Assembly (NCBI GenBank): GCA_001709035.1 | Contig: LVKA01000008.1 | Span: 744,001 to 808,000, forward strand | Source: Candidatus Thiodiazotropha endoloripes | GTDB taxonomy: Bacteria > Pseudomonadota > Gammaproteobacteria > Chromatiales > Chromatiaceae | Length of the DNA: 64,000 nt | Reading direction: 5' to 3' | Notes under the pieces: generated by a model | The model's input: the letters and a program-made list of their open reading frames with translations, nothing else | Databases searched by the model: none | What the model was told of the DNA's origin: nothing | Position numbers and translations under genes: made by a program | Shown here: piece after piece, positions 47,724 to 55,647 of the stretch | Numbering within the stretch: the first letter of the stretch is position 1 | Layout: each line of letters begins with the position of its first letter

Positions 47724-48689
47724 ATGTTAGATACAGTCCATCTACTCCATCCTTCGACCTTCCCGAATATTCAGCGGGAGAGGCTGGAGACCCTGCAGGT
47801 CAATCTGGGCTTTCTCTGCAATCTCTCCTGTGTGCATTGTCATGTCAATGCGGGGCCCAAGCGTACCGAGTTGATGAGTCGGGAGACAGTGGATGATGTA
47901 CTCAGGTTTCTCCGCAGCCACGGACTGAAGCGTCTCGACCTGACCGGTGGTGCTCCGGAGATGAATCCCCACTTTCGTTACCTGGTAGAGCAGGCGCGGG
48001 CGATGGATGTGCATGTGATCGACCGAAGTAATCTGGTGATCATGCAGCAGGAGGGGTATCAGGATCTACCTGAATTTCTTGCAGCACATCAGGTTGAGGT
48101 GGTCGCCTCTCTGCCCTGTTACCTGGAAGAGAATGTGGATCAACAACGGGGCAAAGGGAGTTATGACCAAAGCATCAAGTCGCTGAAGAAACTCAACAGC
48201 CTGGGCTATGGTCTGAGTGACAGCAAGCTGACCCTGAACCTGGTCTACAATCCCCAGGGGCCTTCTCTGCCTCCTCCGCAAGAACCACTGCAGGCGGATT
48301 ACCAACGGGAGCTGGAACAACGCTTTGGCGTCCACTTCAATCAACTGTTCACTATCACCAATATGCCGATCCAGCGATTCGGCAGCCTGCTGCAGTCGAA
48401 AGGGCAGTTCGGTGAATATATGACACTGTTGCGCGGTGCCTACCAGGCCGACAATCTACAGAGTGTGATGTGCCGAACCCTGTTGAGTGTCGACTGGCAG
48501 GGTTATCTCTACGACTGCGACTTCAATCAGATGCTGAAGATCCATCTGAAGACTGACAACTCTTTCAAACCACACTTGCGTGATCTGTTTGAATTGGATC
48601 TCCATGGCTTTGATATCCAGGTGGCAGAGCACTGTTATGGCTGTACGGCCGGGCAGGGTAGCAGTTGCGGAGGGGCATTGGGGGATTGA
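47724..48689 (+). CDS. arsS: arsenosugar-type radical SAM protein ArsS
   Basis: A 321-residue radical SAM enzyme with the CxxxCxxC cluster motif at CNLSCVHCHV (residues about 32-41) and LDLTGGAPEM downstream. The C-terminal domain is Cys-rich (YDCDF and EHCYGCTAGQGSSC). This layout is that of ArsS, which adds an S-adenosylmethionine-derived group to dimethylarsenite in arsenosugar synthesis. The two next genes belong to the TIGR04283 and TIGR04282 glycosyltransferase families, commonly linked to this route. No arsM is present nearby. Confidence 0.85.
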   Translation: MLDTVHLLHPSTFPNIQRERLETLQVNLGFLCNLSCVHCHVNAGPKRTELMSRETVDDVLRFLRSHGLKRLDLTGGAPEMNPHFRYLVEQARAMDVHVIDRSNLVIMQQEGYQDLPEFLAAHQVEVVASLPCYLEENVDQQRGKGSYDQSIKSLKKLNSLGYGLSDSKLTLNLVYNPQGPSLPPPQEPLQADYQRELEQRFGVHFNQLFTITNMPIQRFGSLLQSKGQFGEYMTLLRGAYQADNLQSVMCRTLLSVDWQGYLYDCDFNQMLKIHLKTDNSFKPHLRDLFELDLHGFDIQVAEHCYGCTAGQGSSCGGALGD

Positions 48690-48732
48690 CAGATCCACCC
48701 ATGGTTGAAGATTCAAGGAGAATAGAGCAGCC

Positions 48733-49422
48733 GTGTCGGCACAACTCAGCATAGTGATTCCCTGCCTCAATGAGGGAGAGGTGCTGATCGATCTGCTGCA
48801 GACGCTGCAGTACCTGCGTCAACAGGGACACGAATTGATTCTGGTGGACGGGGGAAGTGAGCCGGCGTCGGATCAATCCCTACAGGGCTGGGTCGACCAC
48901 CTGCTGGTGACACAGCCTGGTCGGGCACAACAGATGAATTGCGGTGCAGCGGTCGCAACGGGGGAGCTGCTCTGGTTTCTTCATGCAGATACGCAGCTCA
49001 CGCCGGGTTCAGAGAAACCGATGCTCGTACCGCCGGTCGATGCGTCACTATGGGGGCGATTCGATATCCGCCTCAGTGGCAGTCATCCCCTTTTACGGGT
49101 GGTTGAACGGATGATGAACTGGCGATCGAGGATGAGCGGTATCGCAACCGGGGATCAGGGTATATTTGTCCATCGGGCACTCTTCCGAAGGATTGGTGGA
49201 TTTCCACAACAACCGCTGATGGAGGATGTGGAGATCAGCAAACGCTTGAAACGGCATGCTTCACCCCGCTGTTTGCACCAACAGCTGATCACCTCGAGCC
49301 GTCGCTGGGAGTCTGCTGGAATTTTACCGACAATCCTGTTGATGTGGGGATTGCGTCTCGCCTATTGGCTGGGTGTCAGTCCGCAACGACTGGCGGATTA
49401 TTATCGCAATCATAGACACTGA
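48733..49422 (+). CDS. TIGR04283-type glycosyltransferase (arsenosugar-linked)
   Basis: A 229-residue GT2-like glycosyltransferase starting at GTG 48733; AAGGAG lies 12 bp upstream. It shows LSIVIPCLNEGE, ILVDGGS and WFLHADTQL (metal-binding DxD-like), and a C-terminal membrane-associating region. TIGR04283 proteins are named arsenosugar glycosyltransferases by association. It is 43 bp after arsS and 6 bp before the next gene; one operon is likely. Confidence 0.82.
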   Translation: MSAQLSIVIPCLNEGEVLIDLLQTLQYLRQQGHELILVDGGSEPASDQSLQGWVDHLLVTQPGRAQQMNCGAAVATGELLWFLHADTQLTPGSEKPMLVPPVDASLWGRFDIRLSGSHPLLRVVERMMNWRSRMSGIATGDQGIFVHRALFRRIGGFPQQPLMEDVEISKRLKRHASPRCLHQQLITSSRRWESAGILPTILLMWGLRLAYWLGVSPQRLADYYRNHRH

Positions 49423-49428
49423 CCTCCG

Positions 49429-50052
49429 ATGACCAAGCCATCCAGAGCTGTGCTCATCTTCTCCAAGCTACCCGAAACGGGCAAGGTGAAAACCAGACTG
49501 ATACCGGAACTGGGTGCCGAGAGGGCAGCCGAACTCTATTGCCGACTGTTGGATCGTCAACTTGCCTGGCTGACAGCTGAGACGGATTACTCAATCCAAC
49601 TTTGGCTTACACCTTCAATCGACCATCCTCTGATCCAACAGTGGGTCAACACACCGGCTCTGAGTCTCTTTTTACAGCAGGGTGAGGATCTGGGTGAACG
49701 TATGATGCATGCCGCCCACAGCGCCTTGCAAAGCTATCGGCAGGTCGTCCTGATTGGGGTCGATTGTCCGGCATTGACTCCGGTCCACCTGCAACAGGCC
49801 TTCGCCTGGTTGGAATCACACGATGGGGTATTGGGGCCAGCTCAGGATGGGGGATATGTGCTGTTGGGGTTGAAATCAACACCCCGGGCTCTGTTTAAAG
49901 ACCATCACTGGGGGGAGGCCGATGTGGCCGAAACCACCCGGGAGGCTATGCAACAGCTGGGGTGGCGTTGGCGGGAATTGCCATTGCTCTGGGACCTCGA
50001 TCGAGCCGAAGATTTGGCGCAACTCGAGACTCTGGGTATTCCACTGAACTGA
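49429..50052 (+). CDS. TIGR04282-type glycosyltransferase (arsenosugar-linked)
   Basis: A 207-residue protein of the DUF2064/TIGR04282 nucleotide-diphospho-sugar family. It shows VLIFSKLPETGKVKTRLIPEL, VVLIGVDCPALT and GPAQDGGYVLLGLK. It is the third gene in the arsS operon. Function as an arsenosugar glycosyltransferase is a family assignment, not shown here. Confidence 0.82.
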   Translation: MTKPSRAVLIFSKLPETGKVKTRLIPELGAERAAELYCRLLDRQLAWLTAETDYSIQLWLTPSIDHPLIQQWVNTPALSLFLQQGEDLGERMMHAAHSALQSYRQVVLIGVDCPALTPVHLQQAFAWLESHDGVLGPAQDGGYVLLGLKSTPRALFKDHHWGEADVAETTREAMQQLGWRWRELPLLWDLDRAEDLAQLETLGIPLN

Positions 50053-50078
50053 ATGGTGTGGAAACCTGCTGAGCCGTA

Positions 50079-50621
50079 TCAGTTTACCGCGCGGTGACGT
50101 TTGATCTGCCAGAGCCCGGTCATAGCGATCAGCAACACAATAAGGATCAGTGCCGGCAGATCCAGGAGCGGTACTGCAATCGGGTTGGCCATCGTGGTCG
50201 CCCCCGGAATGAATGTCAGGGTGGTCGTCCAGGCGCCGCCATCGGAGGCCAGTGCCGTATAGGGAATCAGGGTTGTCAGTGTGGCAACACCATTGTTCCC
50301 AGCAATGTTCAAATCACCGGCGAAATTGGGTGTGTTGGTGAAGATCACATTGGTCCAGTCAGCTAGCGTGAAAGTCTGTGATCCGCCAGGGGTAGCGCCG
50401 CCGGTGATGGTCAGGGAACCGGAAATAATGTTGCCCAGGGGCAGCGGATTGCCATCGGCGACAACCGTGTCATCCCAGGTGAAAGAACCGTTCCCGGTTT
50501 CACCGCCGGTGCCAGTGAAGGTGAAGCTGTGCCTCAGTTCGATGGCAAAGGCATCGGATATGAACAGCAGAAGGGCGAAAAGAGAGAGCAGGCGATAGAG
50601 ATTGTGTTTTGTCATCATCAC
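50079..50621 (-). CDS. exported protein with IPTL-CTERM-like sorting tail
   Basis: A 180-residue protein with an N-terminal signal peptide (LLSLFALLLFISDAFA). A Gly/Thr-rich beta-type body follows (HSFTFTGTGGETGNGSFTWDD). The C-terminal tail has the three-part sorting pattern: VPLLDLPALI, a hydrophobic helix (LIVLLIAMTGLW) and a basic end (QIKRHR). The tail is a variant of IPTL-CTERM. It would be processed by an exosortase-like system. It sits between the arsenosugar operon (convergent) and a long repeat element. Confidence 0.7.
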   Translation of the reverse strand: MMMTKHNLYRLLSLFALLLFISDAFAIELRHSFTFTGTGGETGNGSFTWDDTVVADGNPLPLGNIISGSLTITGGATPGGSQTFTLADWTNVIFTNTPNFAGDLNIAGNNGVATLTTLIPYTALASDGGAWTTTLTFIPGATTMANPIAVPLLDLPALILIVLLIAMTGLWQIKRHRAVN

Positions 50622-50736
50622 TGTTCAATCACTTCAGGTGAAGCGGCCAGGCCAACCTAACTTACCCTGGTGATACCTATAAAAAACTTACCAACACAGT
50701 GCACTTTATACGCCACACCAGGCCAGTGCAATGTTT

Positions 50737-51005
50737 TAGGGCCTGTTAACACTAATCCAATGCGCCCTGCTGGGTCTGTTTTTGTGTCCAGCAAGGCAGA
50801 ATGAGCGTAGTTTGGTTGTTCCAAATGAGCGAATGATAACGCCGCTGGGCGCAAAAACAGACCCAGCCCTTCGGGTTGCGCCTGAAAAAGCGCCACTCAG
50901 CGTTGCTCGTCGCTCATTTGGAACAACCAAACCACGCTTCTCGCGCCTTGATTGGCGCTTTTTCAAGCGCAACAAGGCGCATTGGATTAGTGTTAACAGG
51001 CCCTA
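50737..51005. mobile_element. full-length inverted-repeat element (MITE-like), reference copy
   Basis: This is the best copy. Perfect 30-bp inverted repeats lie at 50737-50766 and 50976-51005, including TA at each outer edge. A second perfect 23-bp pair lies at 50810-50832 / 50910-50932, and a third 16-bp pair at 50769-50784 / 50852-50867. The element proper (50739-51003) is 265 bp and has no transposase. Frames on both strands translate the ends as HWISVNRP-like peptides, which are artefacts. TA flanks suggest an IS630/Tc1-type target duplication. Its end supplies the stop codon of flgN. Confidence 0.85.
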
Positions 51006-51485
51006 GGCCTTTCCCAGGGATTTGGAACTGCTGGTAGGCCTGGATTCCCCCTCTGGCCCATAGGTCTTGTCGCTGTTTGCAAATCCCCTCAGAACATCCA
51101 GGGCGTGGGCAACCTGATGCTGGTTGAGCTGAACGGCTCCGCCATTGATCTCATTCTGCTTCTGGCACGCCTCAAGCCGGGATGTGAGTTGATTCCACTG
51201 CTCCTGCAGCGCTGCATTGTCAGGACATTGCTGAATAAACGCCTCTGTTCCTTTACGGTCCGGGGTGAAACCCAGGGAGCCGAGCAGCTGGTTGTGCTGT
51301 AACACGCTCTGTTCAATCTGCTGCAGTTGCTGTTGCTTTTGTCCCAGCAGCTCTTCCAGCTTTTTCGATGGTGAGGATTTCAGCAGTTCAAACTCCTGGC
51401 GCAGCAGGTTGAGTAGCTGCTGTGAAAGTTCGGCTTCTATCTGTACGATTCTGACGAAGCTCATCTGCTGTTGTGGATTGATCAT
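51003..51485 (-). CDS. flgN: flagellar export chaperone FlgN
   Basis: A 160-residue helical, Gln-rich protein (LSQQLLNLLRQEFELLKSS, then LGQKQQQLQQIEQSVLQHN) typical of FlgN, the chaperone for hook-associated proteins FlgK and FlgL. It follows flgM by 18 bp in the flgA-flgM-flgN order. The stop codon is TAG contributed by the repeat element at 50737-51005, so the natural C terminus may be changed. The start could be the ATG at 51485 or a downstream ATG at 51464. Confidence 0.85.
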   Translation of the reverse strand: MINPQQQMSFVRIVQIEAELSQQLLNLLRQEFELLKSSPSKKLEELLGQKQQQLQQIEQSVLQHNQLLGSLGFTPDRKGTEAFIQQCPDNAALQEQWNQLTSRLEACQKQNEINGGAVQLNQHQVAHALDVLRGFANSDKTYGPEGESRPTSSSKSLGKA

Positions 51486-51503
51486 GATGAGTGTGAGTAG
51501 GCC

Positions 51504-51818
51504 TTAGTGCAGTGAAAGTTCCATCGCCAACATTTTGTCGGCGCAGGTCTGGGGATCGATGGTAAAGCTGCCATTGGCCAGTGCCTGCTGCACGGCTTCA
51601 ACTTTCTGCGCATCGACGATCGGCATATTGGCAATGCGTCCTTCGAGCTCCTGAAGTTTGCCTGCATCCCCCGTGATATTCAGGCTGTCACCTCCACCTG
51701 TGGTTGAAGCGGCGGTTGCCGCTTTGCCACCTTGGGCCTTGCCGCTGCCTTTTGCTTTGCCGCTTTTACCCGTACCTTTCAGGCTACGACTTGAAAGACT
51801 GTTGATTTGAATGGGCAT
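51504..51818 (-). CDS. flgM: anti-sigma-28 factor FlgM
   Basis: A 104-residue protein with a disordered, basic Gly/Lys-rich N terminus (GTGKSGKAKGSGKAQGGKA). The C-terminal half has the FlgM pattern (LQELEGRIANMPIVDAQKVEAV, then NGSFTIDPQTCADKMLAMEL). FlgM holds the flagellar sigma factor FliA until the hook is finished. It is in the flgAMN operon. No clear sigma-28 promoter was found directly upstream. Confidence 0.88.
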   Translation of the reverse strand: MPIQINSLSSRSLKGTGKSGKAKGSGKAQGGKAATAASTTGGGDSLNITGDAGKLQELEGRIANMPIVDAQKVEAVQQALANGSFTIDPQTCADKMLAMELSLH

Positions 51819-51921
51819 CGCGATACCTCAGTTTCCCGGATCTGGACTATTCTGCCACGGGCAGGGAATATTCCAATCATGATTTCAGTTTTTTTTCACC
51901 TGATTGTTTGGATTGTATACC

Positions 51922-52635
51922 TCAGTCGACCATCACCAAACCCTTTGATACCACTCTGGCCTCTACCTGCTTTTTCGATTTGGTGTTCATAACGGTTATC
52001 AGATCACCAGGATTACCCTGTTTCATGGCTTTCCCCTGCATCCGTACCTGGATGCCACCGGCACCGGCCACAATGGTAACCGGATCGCCACGTTTGACCG
52101 TTTTTCTCACCACCAGCATGGATGGTGTGACCACCTGGCCCCGGCGAATGGTGCGCTTCGAAGTCTGACCGGTAACTTCTTCGACGGTCTCGAAATAGCC
52201 TCGCAGCAGGTGACTGGTATCAGAGACTTTGATTTTCAGGTCCTTGGTGGTGATCGCCTGTCCCCGGGGCAGGTCGCGAACCGCAACGACCACCGGTGCC
52301 TCAATGGAGACATTGGCAGAGATATAGATTGACCAGGGACTGGGTGTCTGACAGCGGACCCCCACGGTTGTGCGGCCCAGTTTGACCCCGCCTGGTGGAC
52401 TGAACGCTTCCAGCGGCGCTTCGCAGCGGGCCAGCTTGAGGCGGTGGTCCAATGGGGTGATTTTTACACTCGCCCCTGCCGTATCCTGGACCAGTGTTGT
52501 CTCCAGGTACGCTTTGGCAGCCTTCGCGATCGCCTGGTGGGCGTGGTGTTCGCTTTCCAGTGGCTGGCCCGATAAGCTGCCGGATAGTAGCAGTCCGAGC
52601 AGCAGTGTAGAGCCAAGTGTGAAAGGGTTGATCAT
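51922..52635 (-). CDS. flgA: flagellar P-ring assembly chaperone FlgA
   Basis: A protein of about 237 residues from ATG 52635 behind GGAG. A signal peptide (LGSTLLLGLLLSGSLSGQP) is followed by the FlgA SAF-type domain: RDLPRGQAITTKDL, VVTPSMLVVRKTVKRGDPVTI and the C-terminal GDLITVMNTKSKKQVEARV. It helps assemble the periplasmic P-ring. A sigma-54-like promoter lies about 33 bp upstream. Confidence 0.92.
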   Translation of the reverse strand: MINPFTLGSTLLLGLLLSGSLSGQPLESEHHAHQAIAKAAKAYLETTLVQDTAGASVKITPLDHRLKLARCEAPLEAFSPPGGVKLGRTTVGVRCQTPSPWSIYISANVSIEAPVVVAVRDLPRGQAITTKDLKIKVSDTSHLLRGYFETVEEVTGQTSKRTIRRGQVVTPSMLVVRKTVKRGDPVTIVAGAGGIQVRMQGKAMKQGNPGDLITVMNTKSKKQVEARVVSKGLVMVD

Positions 52636-52666
52636 TCGGTTTCTCCATGCGCTTCCATTGTAATTA

Positions 52667-52683
52667 TGCAAACAATGTGCCGA
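52667..52683 (-). promoter_or_regulatory. sigma-54-type promoter for flgA
   Basis: On the minus strand the sequence reads CGGCACATTGTTTGCA. GG (52680-52681) and GC (52668-52669) are exactly 10 bases apart, and CAC and TTGCA match the -24/-12 consensus. It lies about 33 bp before flgA, so RpoN likely drives flgA-flgM-flgN. Confidence 0.75.
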
Positions 52684-52707
52684 AAAGAACGATCATTGAA
52701 CCTGGCC

Positions 52708-52734
52708 TAAAGGTCAACGCTGACAAGCCGCCAT
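52708..52734 (+). promoter_or_regulatory. candidate sigma-28 (FliA) promoter for cheV
   Basis: TAAA at 52708-52711, exactly 15 bases, then GCCGCCAT at 52727-52734, close to the FliA consensus TAAA-N15-GCCGATAA. It lies about 50 bp upstream of cheV. Two mismatches in the -10 leave some doubt. Confidence 0.55.
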
Positions 52735-52783
52735 ACTTATTACTGTACTTCAGCGAAAACTGCATATTTGAAGGTGGCAAACC

Positions 52784-53701
52784 ATGGCGTCAATGTTAGA
52801 CAGTGTTGACCAAAGGACAAAACTGGCCGGACAAAACCGTCTTGAACTCTTGCTGTTTCGTCTTGCGGGGCGTCAGGTTTTTGGCATTAATGTGTTCAAA
52901 GTGAAGGAGGTTGTGCAGTGTCCTCCCCTGACCGCATTGCCAAGAGCCCATGAGAATATCCGTGGTGTGGCCTCGCTGAGGGGAAATAACATCCCGGTGA
53001 TGGATCTCTGTCATGCCATCGGCGGACCCAAAATGGGCAATGCCACGGACTATTTCATCATCATTACGGAATACAATCGCCGTCTGCTGGCATTTCTGGT
53101 GGGCAGTGTGGAGCGTATCGTCAACACCCACTGGGAAGACATTCTGCCGCCCCCGCAAGGGGTGGGCCGCAACAGCTATATGACAGCGGTTACCGAGATC
53201 GAGGGAACCCTGGTTGAGATCATCGATGTTGAGAAGGTATTGAGTGAAGTGCTGGGTATCGATGAAGAGATCACCAAACCGATCGATACCGAAGGGGCTG
53301 ACCTGGAGGCCTACAAAGTGTTGGTGGTGGACGACTCCATGGTGGCCCGCAATCAGATCAAAAAGGTGCTCGAAGAGATTGGCCTTGAAACCATTCTGGC
53401 GAAAGATGGCAAAGATGCTCTGACGCACCTTGAAGCCTGGTCTGAAGAGGGTAAGGTGAGTGATTGGCTGGCGATGGTTATCTCGGATATCGAAATGCCG
53501 AAGATGGATGGATACTCCCTGGTGAGCGCCATTCGTGATAATCCCAAGCTTTCCGATCTGTATGTGATCCTTCACTCTTCACTGAGTGGTGTGTTTAATG
53601 AGAGTATGGTGAAAAAGGTTGGAGCAAATCAGTTCCTTGCCAAGTTCATGCCCGATGAGTTGGTTGGTACCGTAACCAAACGAATGAAAGAAATTTCATA
53701 A
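52784..53701 (+). CDS. cheV: chemotaxis coupling protein CheV
   Basis: A 305-residue fusion of a CheW-like domain (1-165; LFRLAGRQVFGINVFKVKEVV) and a receiver (about 175-305; VLVVDDSMVARNQIK, with phosphoacceptor D in MVISDIEMPKMDG). CheV couples chemoreceptors to CheA and may adapt the signal. It is divergent from flgA and 37 bp before cheR, a common gammaproteobacterial arrangement. A sigma-28-like promoter precedes it. Confidence 0.95.
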   Translation: MASMLDSVDQRTKLAGQNRLELLLFRLAGRQVFGINVFKVKEVVQCPPLTALPRAHENIRGVASLRGNNIPVMDLCHAIGGPKMGNATDYFIIITEYNRRLLAFLVGSVERIVNTHWEDILPPPQGVGRNSYMTAVTEIEGTLVEIIDVEKVLSEVLGIDEEITKPIDTEGADLEAYKVLVVDDSMVARNQIKKVLEEIGLETILAKDGKDALTHLEAWSEEGKVSDWLAMVISDIEMPKMDGYSLVSAIRDNPKLSDLYVILHSSLSGVFNESMVKKVGANQFLAKFMPDELVGTVTKRMKEIS

Positions 53702-53738
53702 AAATTAAACACCTAGGCATAAAATAACAATTTCTACT

Positions 53739-54572
53739 ATGTACAATCGACACGCGGCCATTTCGTCTGCTGACTATGATGCTTTTAAGGATTTTCTCCA
53801 GCAGGCCTGCGGTATTCTGCTGGGAAACGGCAAGGAGTATCTGGTCTCGAGTCGTTTGAACAGTGTGATGAAAGAGGCGGGCATTGCCACCCTTGGTGAA
53901 CTGCTGAAGCAGATCAAATCACCCATTCACTCACGCCTGAAGGTAAAGGTCATCGACGCCATGACCACCAATGAGACCTTCTGGTTTCGAGATATCGGCC
54001 ACTATATCCTGCTAAAGGAGACCATCCTACCGGATCTGAATCAACAGATGAGTGGTTCCATCCGAATCTGGTCCGCCGCCTGTTCCAGCGGCCAGGAACC
54101 CTACAACATCAGTATGATTGCGGATGAGTACCAGGCGGCGAAAGGACGGGGCCGTCAGGTTCAGATTCAAGCCACCGACATCTCCAGCAAGATCCTCGAT
54201 GAAGCCCGGGCGGGGGTCTATTGCGGCCTGGCGGTTGAACGGGGGTTGACCCAGGAACAGCGGCAGCGCTTTTTCAATCCGAAAGGGGATTGCCTGGAAG
54301 TGAAGCCAGAGATCAAACGGCGGGTCAATTTCAAGCCGATGAATCTGGCCGACAGCTTCCACCCCATGGGGCGCTTTGATGTGATCTTCTGCCGTAATGT
54401 ATTGATCTATTTTTCAAACGAACTGAAAAAAGACATCGTTGAACGGATGGCGGATATCCTCAACCCCGGCGGCTATCTGTTTCTTGGTTCCACCGAATCG
54501 ATCAATCAGCTGACCAATCGGTTCGAGATGAAAGTTGGGCATGGCGGCATCTCCTACCGACTGAAAGACTAG
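53739..54572 (+). CDS. cheR: chemotaxis protein methyltransferase CheR
   Basis: A 277-residue enzyme. The N-terminal CheR helical domain (YDAFKDFLQQACGILLGNGK) is followed by the SAM-dependent domain (IRIWSAACSSGQEPYNISM, RFDVIFCRNVLIYF and GYLFLGSTESI). It methylates chemoreceptors. It is in an operon with cheV, and a terminator lies about 90 bp after it. Confidence 0.96.
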   Translation: MYNRHAAISSADYDAFKDFLQQACGILLGNGKEYLVSSRLNSVMKEAGIATLGELLKQIKSPIHSRLKVKVIDAMTTNETFWFRDIGHYILLKETILPDLNQQMSGSIRIWSAACSSGQEPYNISMIADEYQAAKGRGRQVQIQATDISSKILDEARAGVYCGLAVERGLTQEQRQRFFNPKGDCLEVKPEIKRRVNFKPMNLADSFHPMGRFDVIFCRNVLIYFSNELKKDIVERMADILNPGGYLFLGSTESINQLTNRFEMKVGHGGISYRLKD

Positions 54573-54664
54573 GCTCAACAGGCCGATGTCTATCGGCGTC
54601 TCTCGCAAACGCTCTCCTGCCAAACGCTAGTCCGCTGTTTTCATCCTATCCGGTTCCTCAATCC

Positions 54665-54685
54665 AACGGCAAAGCTTGCCGTTTT
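54665..54685 (+). terminator. Rho-independent terminator after cheR
   Basis: AACGGCAA (54665-54672) and TTGCCGTT (54676-54683) form an 8-bp stem with a 3-base loop, followed by TT in TTTT. It separates cheVR from flgB. Confidence 0.7.
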
Positions 54686-54776
54686 GCGGCAGTCGCTTGC
54701 CGTCGCACAGGTCGGTAGGCTGTACGCGCGCTCGTTCAACCCAGCAATCACCCACTGTTTCAGCCAGTTAAAGCAA

Positions 54777-54793
54777 TTGGCATGCTCCCTGCT
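54777..54793 (+). promoter_or_regulatory. sigma-54-type promoter for flgB
   Basis: TTGGCATGCTCCCTGCT has GG (54779-54780) and GC (54791-54792) ten bases apart and matches TTGGCA...TGC. It lies 39 bp before the flgB start at 54832. It likely drives flgBCDE. Confidence 0.75.
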
Positions 54794-54831
54794 ACTTGCT
54801 CAGTGAGTCATTTTATCCAGTGGAGCATCTG

Positions 54832-55221
54832 ATGGACTTCGACAACCTCTTCGGCATACATGAGCGGGCCCTGGTTCTGCGCTCCCAGAGAGCGGAGATC
54901 CTATCCGCCAATCTGGCCAATGCCGACACCCCGGGTTACAAGGCGAGGGATATCGACTTCAAAGCGATGCTGCAACAGCAGATGGGCGACGGCATGCGAA
55001 TGGCCACCACCAGCAGCGGCCATATCCAGGCAGAGTCAGGAACCGTGCCACCGGCACAGCTGCTCTACCGGGTGCCGAGTCAGCCTTCACTGGATGGCAA
55101 TACGGTGAATAGTGAGCGTGAGCATGCGGCCTTCGGTACCAATGCCATCGAATATCAGACCAGTCTCAATTTCGTCAACAGCAAGATCAGTGGTCTTCGT
55201 AAAGCGCTGAAGGGTGAATAG
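54832..55221 (+). CDS. flgB: flagellar basal-body rod protein FlgB
   Basis: A protein of about 129 residues starting at ATG 54832 behind GGAG, not at 54796. It shows LVLRSQRAEILSANLANADTPGYKARDIDF, the rod-protein N-terminal signature, and ends with NAIEYQTSLNFVNSKISGLRKAL. It forms the proximal rod. It is 2 bp before flgC, and the operon continues to flgE. Confidence 0.95.
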   Translation: MDFDNLFGIHERALVLRSQRAEILSANLANADTPGYKARDIDFKAMLQQQMGDGMRMATTSSGHIQAESGTVPPAQLLYRVPSQPSLDGNTVNSEREHAAFGTNAIEYQTSLNFVNSKISGLRKALKGE

Positions 55222-55223
55222 TC

Positions 55224-55637
55224 ATGTCCATCTTCAAGATATTTGATACGGCAGCAACCGGCATGGGCGCCCAGACACTGCGCATGAATCTGGTGGCCAG
55301 CAACATGGCCAATGCGGATGCGGTAAGCAGCAGTCTCGATGAGACCTATCGTGCCAGACAGCCGGTGTTTCAGACCATGCTCGATCAGTTCAATCCGGAT
55401 GCGGTTGCCCATGGTGTCCGCATGGCCGGTGTGGTGGAGAGTGATGCACCGTTGATTCAGGAGCATGCACCGGATCATCCGCTGGCCAACGAAGAGGGTT
55501 ATATCTTCCGTTCCAACGTCAATATGGTTGAAGAGATGGCCAACATGCTCTCAGCCTCCCGTTCTTATCAGAGCAATGTGGAAGTGGCGAATTCCGCCAA
55601 GCAGTTGTTGCTTGCCACCCTGCGCATGGGTCAATAA
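55224..55637 (+). CDS. flgC: flagellar basal-body rod protein FlgC
   Basis: A 137-residue rod protein: MSIFKIFDTAATGMGAQTLRMNLVASNMANAD is the family's N terminus, and MANMLSASRSYQSNVEVANSAKQLLLATLRMGQ its end. It sits 2 bp after flgB and 10 bp before flgD. Confidence 0.96.
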   Translation: MSIFKIFDTAATGMGAQTLRMNLVASNMANADAVSSSLDETYRARQPVFQTMLDQFNPDAVAHGVRMAGVVESDAPLIQEHAPDHPLANEEGYIFRSNVNMVEEMANMLSASRSYQSNVEVANSAKQLLLATLRMGQ

Positions 55638-55647
55638 GGAGACCGTT

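Noticed and set aside
50736-51006. Two small proteins (79 and 74 residues) on both strands of the repeat
   Set aside because: They are translations of the inverted repeat (both end in HWISVNRP) and not genes.
52796-53575. 259-codon minus-strand frame opposite cheV
   Set aside because: Antisense shadow; cheV has complete domains.
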